This document shows positions 46,610 through 58,482 of a stretch of 64,000 bases of DNA, one piece after another; position 1 is the stretch's first letter, and each line of letters begins with the position of its first letter. Position numbers and translations under genes: made by a program. The notes below the pieces were generated by a model. It ran no database searches, was not told where the DNA came from, and saw only the letters and a program-made list of their open reading frames with translations. Source of the DNA: Rotaria sordida (Eukaryota; Rotifera; Eurotatoria; Philodinida; Philodinidae); contig CAJNOL010000968.1 of NCBI GenBank assembly GCA_905250125.1, positions 26,446 through 90,445 of the forward strand, written 5' to 3'.

Positions 46610-47945
46610 TGATTTTACAAAAGAAATTCTAATATCCATTTCAAAATGTAGTGTGCTTCACTATTTTTTGAATAACTTTTGATAGAAGCATCATAAAGAT
46701 CTGCGATTTCCACATTTTCAATCTACAGGGTATGTCAAAATTATAGATCCCCCTTTGTCATCGAATTTTTTCTCTGAAAACGAGCTGCTGAATCAAATGT
46801 AAGTAGTGATTTCGATAGCTCTCGAAGTTCTCTATCGATTGCACTATATTGGAAAATTTCAAAGATGACTTCACCAGGAGATTTTTTGAAAATGCGTGAG
46901 ACACCATTTTTTGACTTTTGAACGATTTATCAGACATCGTTTCCAATGTATCCATCTGATAGAGCTGAAAATTCTGAGCAAAATGAGTGGTCGCACGACT
47001 CTCCACGATTTTCCGGTCAGAAGTTATAAGTATGTCAAAAGTTAAAAAAAAACGTTTTTTTAGCTGATTTTCCACATTTTTTGATGCTTTTTGCGGTTTT
47101 TCTGACTTTTGACATACTTATAACTTCTGACCGGAAAATCGTGGAGAGTCGTGCGACCACTCATTTTGCTCAGAATTTTCAGCTCTATCAGATGGATACA
47201 TTGGAAACGATGTCTGATAAATCGTTCAAAAGTCAAAAAATGGTGTCTCACGCATTTTCAAAAAATCTCCTGGTGAAGTCATCTTTGAAATTTTCCAATA
47301 TAGTGCAATCGATAGAGAATTTCGAGAGCTATCGAAATCATTACTTACATTTGATTCAGCAGCTCGTTTTCAGAGAAAAAATTCGATGACAAAGGGAGGT
47401 CTATAATTTTGACATACCCTTTACATAAGGCCGACATTCCTAACTTGTTCCGTTCGACAGTGATAAACCTTTTTCTGAGATCTCCCATTTTAGTCAATTG
47501 ACTTGTGATCATCCGAAAAAGCATCTAGACAGAGATAATTCACCATGTTGAATGAAATGGTGGTATTTGTTTTTAGATTCAAAATGATCTGATTCTGTTA
47601 TCGCAATATTTCTAAAACTCCACAATCAACTTCTATGTAACAAAGGAATCGACATTTCGGATGTATTGAGATAACAGTGTCAAATCATTCGAAATTCAAA
47701 AATAAATATCACCATTCGATTTAGCATGATAAATTATCCCTGCCTAACTGATTTTCCAAGTGATCACACATTAATTGAGGGTCTCAGGAAAAAGTCGTAT
47801 AACTCTCGAATGAAACAAGTTAAGAGTGTCGGTCTTGCTCGTAGATCGAAAAGATGGAAACTACAAGTCTCTATAATGTTTCTATCAAAACTTATTCAAA
47901 AAAACAGTGGAGTACATTATATTTTGAAATGAATAGTAGTACAAA
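46610..47945. mobile_element. Older fold-back element interrupted by a younger palindrome
   Basis: Outside the inner palindrome, 46610-46725 plus 47422-47600 form one arm and about 47640-47945 the other. Landmarks are CATTTCAAAATGTAGTGTG with CATTATATTTTGAAATG, and TTTTTTGAATAACTTTTGAT with ATCAAAACTTATTCAAAAAA. The centre is near 47620. Without the 698-bp insertion the element would be about 640 bp. Related sequence continues to the left, where AAAGGGTGTCACATAATAATTG at about 46263 looks like a mariner-type end. Confidence 0.75.
46726..47421. mobile_element. Near-perfect palindromic MITE, 696 bp, TA target duplication
   Basis: The arms (46726-47044 and about 47103-47421) are almost identical in inverted orientation; both strands encode the same roughly 100-codon chance frame. 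The ends read CAGGGTATGTCAAAATTATA and AAGGGTATGTCAAAATTATA, and TA lies on each side (46724-46725 and 47422-47423), a Tc1/mariner-like signature. The unpaired loop is about 58 bp and is itself T/A-rich. No transposase is present. Confidence 0.88.
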
Positions 47946-48715
47946 AAAAAACATGTATTTTTGAAACTACGCTCAATATTTTGGTCTTTTCATTCGAATG
48001 ATAGGAGACAATAACAAATTAAAAAAAAAAAAGGTAGATACCACAAACAGTCTCTAGTATCTATAATCGAATATGATTTATTTCATTTATATAACTAAGG
48101 CAACCTTTTTTTAAACTATATCTAATGTTTATTTATAAAACAAAAAAATAATCAAACTTCAATTAGTATCGAATGTTCATTTGTTTAGAACTAATTGGTA
48201 TAACTCTATTTTGTATTCACACACACACACACACATAAATATATAAACATATCACAATGTGCGTGTATATTCCAACAATAATCATGACAGATAGCCATCA
48301 CATAAACACATAGAGTTACTTATCATCAAGATAGATAGAAGAAGAATGAAAAAAAAAAGGGAAGATCAATGAATAAAATACCGCTATGATGATATTGAAG
48401 AAAAAGAAAATCGATTTTTATTTAGTGAAGATGAAAATTACAATACATGCTGTTCTTTAAGAAAAAAAACCCGACACAACGGTTTTTTTTTCTTCTATTT
48501 CGTATATGTTTTTTGTTTGTTTGTTTTTATACAAAGCAGAAAAAAGAATAATCTGACCAAAGGCTCACAACAAGAAGACGCACTTTTGTCTGAGTCAAAC
48601 TAAAAAAAAAAAAAAGAAAAAGAAAACCAACACAAACTAATTTCATATATAATATAATAAATTGACTTTATCAAAACAAAAAAAAAGAGAAAAAGAAAAA
48701 AAACAATGTTTTCTT

Positions 48716-51089
48716 CTATGCATAATCAGCTGCTGTACGAGATGGTGAATGAATATCACGTTGTGTATACATTGGATAAAATGTTTGTCGTGCATATGGA
48801 CTCATTCGTGTCGTATGATGATTATTTGATGATGATGATGTTGGTTCATTAACTGATCGATAATTTAAATCCGATAATTGAGAATAAACAAATGCATCAG
48901 CAGCATAACTTGCTAAATCAGGATTAACTAATGAATAAGCTGTTGGTGACATAAAATTAACTGTTGGATCTAAAACAGAGATTTTGCAAAAAAAAGAAAT
49001 ATTTATTTTCATAATTCATTTTTACCTTGCGGATCAGATATAAAACGAGAAGTTATTGCAGCAGCTGTATTAAATACATTCGATGTTGTTTGTTGTGTAA
49101 CATTTGTTGGAGGATTTGTTTGCATATTTGTTTGTGTTGTCATTGTTGAATTATTATTTGATTTTGGATGTGAACGAAGTAAACGTTGATTTGAATTTAA
49201 ATGATTTAATACTTCTGCAACACTAAAAATAATGGTTTGGTTTTTTTGTAATTTTATTCAAACAAAACAAAACAAAACAAAAAAGATAGTCATACCAATC
49301 TTCAGGATCACAATCTCTAAAACCTTTAGCAAATGGATTTGATGCAATTTTTAATTGTGTTATACGATGATTTTGATAAGCAGTAACACCAATAAATTTT
49401 GTTTCAGGAAATGTAAATGTACGAAATGCTTGAGTTTGTTGAACAAGTAATTCATCAGCTTTTGATGATGGAGAATAAACACAATGAACTCGTGGTTGAT
49501 AACGATGCATTGAATTAAGAATAATCTTTATATAACAACAAAAAGAAAAAATACGATTTTAAAAATTATTATTGTTTTTTTTTTCTTACATGTCCATTTT
49601 CATCAAGTAAATTATTTGTTAATTTAAGTTTATCAAATGATACAACATTTTTCATCCATGATGCACCTGTTTGTGGTGAATCTGGATGAACATGAAAACG
49701 ACCTGGACAATGTGGATCAGCTTTACCAGCAACAACCCAACTTGAACTTAAAACAAAAAAAGAATTTATTTTATTTATAAAAATTAAAAACTTGATGGTT
49801 TTTTTTTTTTTGTCATTTCTTTTTACCTATAAAATGCATAACGATAACGTTTATCATCTAATGGAATAAAATCTACCATAAGTAAATATGTTGCTGTTGG
49901 ATCCATTCCATAAATTTTCACTTGTAAAGTTGGAAACATTCGTCTAAAATAATAACATAAGTCGTTAAGACTTGTTATCTTGGACGTGATTGATAATCTA
50001 CTGTCATAAGGATATGTGCATTTCTTCGAGCTATCAGTAGCACATGTTCGCAAGAACGACGTGCTTTTCTTTAGAATAGTGTGAGATGATCTCAAGAGAC
50101 ACCGCTCGATTGAGCCATTAGCATGAATCTTATCTGTTTGTTGTCTCGAATGATATTCAATATGACTTTTTTTTATTTTTATTCTTACATTAGATTTGTA
50201 TGCAAACAATGATCATTGCTACGACGAGTTAGATACCTAATTACACTTATGAAACTCATTTCCACTATATATATTCATATTAATGATTTTTTCATCAGAC
50301 ATATATACACAACAGAAAAAAAAGAACAATCATTTGACTTGTTTCATGGTTTCTCTAACAAATTAACTAAAGAAATTATCACTCATCTAATACATTTTGT
50401 ATTTTTTACCTTCCTGATCTTGTAACAATCATTTCTGTTCCAAGTTTATCAAATTCATCCCATAAAGATTTTGATTCAATAACCATTTTAATATTAGATA
50501 ATTTTGGATGAAGTGGTTTTTTTATTTCATTATTACCATTTTGACCTGTACCATGTTCATTATCAGATTTATTTATATCAAGCATATTATTGGATGTTGA
50601 TTTAATTTTTTCTGTTGCTGATTGAATATAATCTAAAAAAACCAAAATAATTTAAGATGTAAAAATTTTCATTTTATTCTTTTATGTTAGATAATTAAAC
50701 TAACCTTCCATATTACGAATTGTTGTTAAACTTTTTTGAAGATTTGTAACTTGTTGTTGATGATGTTTATGATTTGTTGATCGATTTTCTTTAATTGTAC
50801 CTTGTTGTTGTTGATGTTGATACTGTCCGTTATTTGTTTCAGTTAATGTTGCCGAACGATAATGATGAAGATCTTGTTGTATATGATTATTATAATAATC
50901 GTTAGTAATCTTTTCAATAGAAGGATTAGGATTACAATTAATAGTATTATTATTATTATTATTATTAGTTGTTTCTATTGAACTCGTCATAGAATGATAT
51001 AAACTATTCTCATCATCGCAACAATCTGATGTAATCAGTGAGGCGATACTGAAACTGCTAGCACGCGGTGTCAACGGATTGTTGTCCAT
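48716..51089 (-). CDS. TBX1/TBX10: T-box transcription factor, TBX1/10 group
   Basis: Exons in transcript order are 50705-51089, 50410-50632, 49827-49943, 49590-49746, 49296-49525, 49026-49222 and 48716-48969, giving 520 residues. The T-box spans about residues 177-371: [101 protein letters not shown] and [20 protein letters not shown], then [22 protein letters not shown] and [25 protein letters not shown] favour TBX1/10 over TBX20. The N-terminus is low-complexity with Asn, His and Gln runs. The factor should bind T-half-site DNA in the nucleus during development. At the exon 5/6 junction the family's Trp after DPED becomes Cys in this model. Confidence 0.92.
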
Positions 51090-52473
51090 AGAAGAAAAGA
51101 AAAAAAGAATAGACAAGAAAATTATTGTTGAGTATATATGGTGTGAAGAACTTGAGCAAAAGCAAAACAAGAAGAGAGAATCAGAGCGAGCAAGAGAGAG
51201 AGAGAGAGCGAGAGAGATAGAGAAAGAAAGAGAGATGATAAGGTGATAGCACGTTTGTACATAGAGAATCAGTAAAAAAAGACGATTGGCACGCGATGTG
51301 AGCCAGTCGATTTTCTCTTTTTTTTTTCTCTTATTCGCTCGTTCGTCCCACTATCATCAACAACGACGACTCATCATCGTCATCTGATAGATTGTTTATC
51401 TCCTTTTCTGTTTGCTTGCTTGCGGAAATACGCACACTCTTATACATAGGATGACTTGACAATCGTTATCATTCGTTCCCTTACTTGCAAACGAGCATCG
51501 ACATCAGTCGTTTGGCATTTTTCTCTTTTTTCTCTTATTTTCTTTTCTGCCAATGAGATAGCACAATCATATCAAAATGTAATTATACTAATTTTTTTTT
51601 TCTAGAAAGTTAACTTAGATGAAATAAACGACAACAAAATAGAGATTCAATCGTATTTGGAAAAATAAAGAAAGAAAAAAAAAAAGGAAAAACTAGTAAC
51701 AGAAGACTTTCTTTAAATTTCAAAAAAAAAAAAAAAAAAAAAAAAGAAAATACTTTCCCTTTTATTTCATACAATTGAATAAATAGAATTTTTTTTTTGT
51801 CTTGTCGATATTATTACATACTTGATTATTATATACGTCTATTCGCCCACTGCAAATATAGAAGAAGTGATAAAGAATGATGGGTTGGCTCTTCCTCTTT
51901 ACTCCGTATCTGAGCTTGAGAGTGTGTTGACATTTTGCTAGTTGATGAGTTGATGAAGACGTACGAGCTCGACCAATCAACCAAGTCAAACGTAAGACTG
52001 ATAACACATAAAACAATAAGGAAACTAATAGGAGAAAGAAGAAAAAAAAAAAAAAAGAAAGTCTTTCTCTTTCTTGTGAACAATTTGCAATACCCATTAC
52101 TCAACATAACTCTACACCATATATATATCAATTCGCATGATATATATCTATATAAATGACACAATTGTATATAGAACTGTAAAATTCAATTAGACGATGA
52201 TATTATATCATATTTACTTCCTAGATGCTAATGATACCTGCAATCGAGGATAGGATAAACAGACAACGAAAGAAACTATACAAATCAAGACAAATGAGAA
52301 TTTGATGAAGAAACAAACAAAAAAAAACCGAGTTGCAATAGAAATAAACGAGATAAGAAGAGCTCTATAGTGTGATACGAAAAGACACAAAAGGAACATC
52401 TCTTCGTTGTAAATGAAAAGGGAAACTGACTTGCGCTTATCTTTGTGTCGGCATCAGGCTCCTGTCACGCTAT

Positions 52474-52475
<2 letters not shown>

Positions 52476-52504
<29 letters not shown>
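52476..52504. repeat. (CA)n microsatellite
   Basis: An uninterrupted CA dinucleotide run of about 14 units, followed about 70 bases later by a GA-dinucleotide tract. Slippage-prone. Confidence 0.9.
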
Positions 52505-53286
52505 GATATAGACATATCTGTGCTTTGTCTATTTTTTGTGATGGTTGTTGATACGATGGTGTGGCCAAATGAGAAAGAGAGAGAGAGAGAGAGAAAAGAG
52601 GGAAAACATGTTGATAGAAAAAAATGACAAAAATTGACGCACTATTTTTGTATTATATCATTGAAGAGTTTGAGATAATATAGATTATAAATATAGATAA
52701 GATGGATAAGTCTTAATTGTGAAAATATAACTTTGTTTTTTGTTATTTGTATCAATGTAATTTTATAAAACTGTTCATGGTCTTTTTCTTTTCTATAGAT
52801 ATAAAACAAAATCTAATTCGATTTTTCAATAGAAAAATAATATCAAGTTAAATTAGAAATATATTAAATAACAAATAATAGCTTTAGGAACATGTCAACG
52901 CAACCTTTTTATTTTCACACATGGAACAAAGGCAACTAAAGAAAGGGATATATATAGATTTGAAGAGAAAAATTTGCTCTATTCATTGATATAATGACTA
53001 TCGGATTCTATTGGGTACATATAGCATTGTATTAAATTTGACTCTATTCTATACGATATTGATTTCAGTATGCGCTACGCCACAATTCAAACCGCGTAAA
53101 GCAGTGCCTGATCTAATATAATTCTCGGTACGCAACAGATTTTGAGAATCTATACAGCATGAAGCAACGAAGCCTTTCTCTACAAACTCACAACGTGTGG
53201 TGCAGACATAATGAGGCAATTTTGTAATAAATTTTTTTGTTATCTTATGTTAACGATGGAAAATTTAGAAAAATCTCATTCGATAG

Positions 53287-54334
53287 ATAATTTAAGAGAG
53301 GGTCCGTCAGAATACCGACCATGTGGACTGTGGGAAAATTTTAGATTTCATTCGAAAGCCTATACAAAGTTATTATGAAAACCCAAATATCAGTCCATTC
53401 TAGCTTAGCAATAAAAAATGGAAATTTTGGTTTATGCTCTAAAAATCGACTTTATCGATTCTTGTCATATTTTACAATTTTCTTCTGCCTCTCTTCAGAG
53501 TTCTGTCGAAAAAAGCATCTTATCAGAACATTGTTTTTATGGTTTTATTCTGTGGTATTTTGTGTTCTAATAGCATTTTACAAGCTCAGAACTTGATTTC
53601 TTGTGCCTATATGTCTTTTTGATTAAATTCATTTTTTCGACAGAATCCTGAGAAGAAGATCCGAGTAAAATTTTCTGTAAAAAAAAAAAAGAAAGCTAAT
53701 GAAAATCTTTGAAACATACATAAGTTGGCTTAGTTTTCAATCAAATTTTGCAAACTATCAGGTCAAAATTGCATATAGAATATGAAATCAAAGCATGATT
53801 GATTTTTTTATGAAGAAAAGTTTTATAACATCCTAGTAAAATTTTTCAAAAAGAAATATACTAAAATATGCATCATGATTAGAGCTACAACATAGAAAAA
53901 ATTCAAGCTGGAGTCTCTTACTTTGACTATTGTTTAGTATATGATACTAAAAATTGATGACCGAACCTATATATTTATTTCTCTGTCTTAGGACTCCTTT
54001 CTCATAGATAAAGATATTTTAAAAGTAATAGAATATATGTGCTTTTTAGAGCAAAAAAGTTCTCTATCATTTGAGACATTCCGCTCCTCGAACTATCAAA
54101 TGATGGAGGAGAAAATTGCAAAATACGATCAGAATTGAAAAAATCGATGTTTAGAGTATGAATCAAATATTTGAAAAATTCAGGATCTTTCCATTTTTTA
54201 TGGCTAAGCCAGAATGGACTGATATTTGGGTTTTCATAATAACTTTTTATAGGCTTTCGAATGAAATAGACAGATTGAAAATCTAAAATTTTTCCACGGT
54301 CATCCTCTGTTGATTGTGAGTCTTCTCTTAATTC
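53287..54334. mobile_element. Fold-back element, about 1.05 kb
   Basis: The outer arms (about 53287-53470 and 54140-54334) pair: TTTAAGAGAGG with TCTTCTCTTAA, AAAATTTTAGATTT with AAATCTAAAATTTTT, AAAGCCTATACAAAGTTATT with AATAACTTTTTATAGGCTTT, and AATATCAGTCCATTCT with AGAATGGACTGATATT. The middle 670 bp is mostly unpaired and non-coding. No clear target duplication. Confidence 0.75.
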
Positions 54335-54862
54335 TGTACAAAGTTTGCTATTTGAAATTTGTAGGGCTCAACTATCTTTAGAATAGTATTCAAAAAACGC
54401 ACATATGTGAATTTAAAAACTGCGCCATGTCCTGTTTATACACATTATAAGTGATTATTTTGAGATCTTTCTTAATATCTATATATGCTCATGATTCGTG
54501 ATTGATCCGCGTGTTTTTTTGAAAAACAAAACACGATTTTTTTTGCTTTAACTTAAATGAAAAAAATGCAGAATTTAATTGTGAATAGATCGGTAGAATT
54601 ATGACTTTCAATTCATTTGGACTTTTATTGGTCTAAAATCAAAAAAAAGTGAAGAATATGAATCATGGATACATAAATATTGATTTTTCAAATCTATCAC
54701 TATTGTCTTATATTCGAAAAATTTTCGACAAAGTTCCGAAAAATGCACGACTAAATATGGAATTTTCTGATGATGTTACAATTTATAGAGAATCAACAAT
54801 TGACATGAAAAGAAAGTTTTTTTTTTTGAATTTTAAGCAGGTACAATTTGGAAGTTCATATA

Positions 54863-55430
54863 TATAGGGTGTCCGGAAAGTCCTTAGAGTTACAAAAATT
54901 TGGATATCTCCATTATGGTTGGACTAAACGAGCTCATTTTTCTAACAAAGATTGAGGCATGTTCACACTCCAAATTCATATGGACAAGGGTATTGAGAAT
55001 CTTTGTTAAGTATCACTATTGACCTCAACAAGAAAATTTTACTGTTTCACAGTTAGGAAAACAAACATTACACAGGATAGGGCAAAAGACACTTTATTGA
55101 AAAGACAATTGACTCTCTTCATTATAGCTTGAGCGAACCAACTGATATTTTTACCCAGGATAGAGGCATATCCACACTCCAAATCCATACTGACAAAGTT
55201 AGTGAGAACCTTTGTTAAGTATATGGTTTTTCTTCCTCTCTGTGGAACAGTAAAATTTTCTTGTTGAGGTCAATAGTGATACTTAACAAAGATTCTCAAT
55301 ACTCTTGTCCATATGGATTTGGAGTGTGAACGTGTCTCAATCTTTGTTAAAAAAATGAGCTCGTTTGGTCGAGCTGTAAAGGAGATATGAAAATTTTCCT
55401 AACTTTAAGGACTTTCCGCACACCCTATAT
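54863..55430. mobile_element. Mariner/Tc1-like MITE with fold-back arms, about 570 bp
   Basis: The ends are TATAGGGTGTCCGGAAAGTC (from 54863) and the complement of TATAGGGTGTGCGGAAAGTC (to 55430). TA-rich flanks make TA target duplication likely. The arms pair over about 200 bp (GAGCTCATTTTT, AACAAAGATTGAG, TGACCTCAACAAGAAAATTT and their mates). The central part contains a partial third copy of the arm. AGGGTGTCCGGAAAGTC-type ends are well known for mariner-like elements in many animals. No transposase frame remains. Confidence 0.85.
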
Positions 55431-57933
55431 ACGAATATTCTAAATACTATCTCGAAAATAACTGCACTGCCAATTTTGATATCGTCTTCTGTAGCAAAAC
55501 ATCACTGTAAAACTTAACATCGTCTCTACAAATATAGACTAATCATGCAGTAATTGAAATAATCGTTGTTTCATAATGTGTTTTGCTAGTTGCTTCTTCA
55601 TTGAAGATTCAAATTGAGATTAAACTATGATCATTTTCTTTAAGATTTTTATTCGATAATCAATTTGGTAAAAGATCCACATCCGCAGCTATAGCTATGC
55701 CCACACTGACACCGGCGCTCACATAATATGTCTTAGTATAAATGAGGTTTTACTTAGGATGAGGAACATAAATGTAGAGAAGATATAAAAAAATGTTGAA
55801 ATTTTTCTAGTTGGATATTATTGTAGAAGCTACTGTCTGATTATGAGAACTTTCTCTCTAATACGAAAAATGAAATGGTAATAGAAATTCTGAAAACATT
55901 ACGGAAATGTAAAGCGAGAACTGAGAAAAGTCATTTTCTGTAGGACACGAGTGCGTGGTCATTGATTCAATCGATTAGAAATAGATCAATACATCATTTA
56001 TTTTTAATAGGTAACTCAGTTCAACATCAAAATCAAGGTTGTGATTAGTCGAAAGGTTCGCTCTCGATACATACCTAATCTTATTGTGTCTACATTTGAA
56101 TTCTGAATGTCACACAAAATTTTGTTTTTCTTGAAATTCATCAGAGATGAATGTATAAAATAATAAAGTTTGATTTTTACAAATCAATATTGCTGAAATT
56201 TCAACATTTATCAGTAATAAATATTGAATGATGTTCATATTTGAATTTTTTTATTTATAATTATATTTATATTTGACATATGACTTGACTTAAATTTAGA
56301 TTTATATTAATAACAATTATTTAAAAAGAAAAAAAAATCTATTCATGGAAAGTTGTCAGTATTACTTTTGATAAATGATTAAATTTTCACTGTTTAGATG
56401 TAAATCTTGTTGTAATAATTAAATTTATTTTATTTGATAAGAATAATTCTATCGAGAGAATAATTAAAATTTTGATGAATTTGATATATGTGTAAAATCA
56501 TTTGTTAACAATGTGGTTTCGCAAAATAAAAATACACATATTTCAGGATAATGAATTTTTATATATATGTCATGTATGTTAAGTTACTCTAAATTTCTTG
56601 AAAAAAATCAATGCTAAATACCTTACAAAAATTTTTGTTTCACGACTTGATAGAATCTGTAAAAAAAAACACAGTGCTTAGAAGAAGTATTTTTGGAATT
56701 CAATTTTGCTGAAAATTTCATCATAGATTGTGATTCATGGCGTAGAGTCTATTCTGAAGTTTTTAGATTTTTCTCTATTATGGTTAGAAAGATATTCGCT
56801 AATTACTTTTTCTTTTTTTTGAATAGTCAGTTGCAAGAACCAACACTTTTACATATGCCTTGGTCAAAATAAACTTATTTAGAAAAACAATCCTTGTAAA
56901 TAATCAAAGACAAATAAAAGGTGAATATGATCTGTTTTGGCCTAAAATAGCTTATATAAATCATTTTTTGTCTTCTGACATTATTTATATAAAAAAATCC
57001 CTCGATAGTTCCAATTTTTCTTTTATTTGAATAATGATTTTTGTATTTCACATAAATAAACTCTACTCTGTATAAGCTTTCTATGTCAATCAATTTTCAT
57101 CATGTATATATCGTTTAACAGACCAAAATTGTAAATGACAGGTGGAGTAAAAAATTCTGTATTAATTTTGTTTTTGATATAGCTTTACAATACAATATTG
57201 TAAAAAAAAACTTGATTATTGTTGTTTTTTTGTTATATATGAAAATAATAATTCTTTTTTGTTTTTTTAAAAAAAAAGAAAAAGAAATATATCATTAAGA
57301 TCTACCTGTACCATACGAGACGAAAGCACAAGCGTTTTTTTTTTTATGACATATTATTCACCGAGACATTTAATACACTAAAATTATTTTATTTTATCAG
57401 ATTCAACAAATACTCAACCTTTGATATCTCTGCATACCTTTTATGAAAAAAAAAAAATAAATGTCTTTCATAAGAATAATCATCAAGAAATTATATATAT
57501 ATATATTTGTCTTGTTTTGCATATTCACGAGGCAACAAAATTGTTCATTCATTCATATGAATTGATAATAAAGAAGAAAAAAAAGAAGAAAAGAAAACAA
57601 AGACGAACGATGTAACATTTGAATTAGAACACATCAAATTAATTCTCATTAACATATATCACAAAGTGTCACTTGTTTAGAGAAATATGTAAAAAACAAA
57701 ACTGTTGTATTAGTGACACAATACATGTATATATACGACAAAAAAAAAAAAGAAAAAAAGAAAAAATTAATGACAGTCATACAACACGAGCAGACATTGA
57801 GTTATTTTAAGTAAAAAGATAAAGAATAACCAAATAAATGAACTAAAGAATAAGTATTGGTTTTTTTAATTTTAATATTTATTTTTAAACGTCTGCAATT
57901 GACAACAAGACAGAAAATCTTATAGAAATTCAT

Positions 57934-58482
57934 TTAACCTGAAGTATTTCGTTCAGAACCCCAAAAATGTCCAACACCAAATGCAACTAATGTAAGTGCC
58001 GTCCAAAGAAAGAAATGTGCAGCAACACATAAATTATACGAATAACCCATTGATGAATATTGATCTATTAATGTGGTGGTAGTATGAAGAATATATAATT
58101 TAGGATCACGTGAATAAACTCCCCATGTTGCATAAGCTGACATAACGAACATAGATGCAAAAAACATTAAACCCAACGAAACCAATAAGATTAATGAATT
58201 TCCTGTAAATGCTGCAGCGATTGTTGCAAAAATACTGAATATAAGAAGTAAAAGACCAAAAACAGACAAGCCACCTTGAGTAACACGATTATCTCCAAAA
58301 CAACCTTCGGTGTCGTTAAGTACTCCATTATTTGCTGCATAACATCTTCGGAAAAGACCAACAGTATTGCCTTTTCCATCATCAAGCCATGCAGGTGTAG
58401 CTATACTAATAATAAGAAGTAACACAGCAAAAGCACCAATACCAGCTCCAGCAAACAGTGTAAGTTTATGAAATTGTGGCAT
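57934..58482 (-). CDS. Claudin/PMP22-superfamily four-span membrane protein
   Basis: A single exon of 182 residues with four hydrophobic segments (about residues 9-30, 70-95, 97-118 and 150-175). The first extracellular loop carries PAWLDDGKGNTVGLFRRC and EGCFG, matching the W-GL(W/F)-C-C signature of claudins and related proteins, including nematode Clc-like proteins. Such proteins line epithelial junctions or act as channel subunits; the subgroup cannot be fixed by eye. An acceptor-like AAATTTCAG lies about 48 bases before the ATG, so a 5' untranslated intron is likely. The codons follow the A/T-ending usage of the other native genes. Confidence 0.85.
   Translation of the reverse strand: MPQFHKLTLFAGAGIGAFAVLLLIISIATPAWLDDGKGNTVGLFRRCYAANNGVLNDTEGCFGDNRVTQGGLSVFGLLLLIFSIFATIAAAFTGNSLILLVSLGLMFFASMFVMSAYATWGVYSRDPKLYILHTTTTLIDQYSSMGYSYNLCVAAHFFLWTALTLVAFGVGHFWGSERNTSG

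Larger units (their letters stand above)
51090..57933. other. Gene-less stretch upstream of the T-box gene
   Basis: Nearly 7 kb without a recognised gene. It contains GA-rich tracts (about 51191-51236 and 52573-52596), a (CA)n microsatellite (about 52476-52504), and two inverted-repeat elements (53287-54334 and 54863-55430). Developmental T-box genes often have long upstream control regions, so regulatory sequence here is plausible, but I see no motif cluster to support a specific call. Confidence 0.5.

Noticed and set aside
46758..47389. Identical frames of about 100 codons on both strands
   Set aside because: They are mirror images caused by the palindromic element, with no domain and no codon bias.
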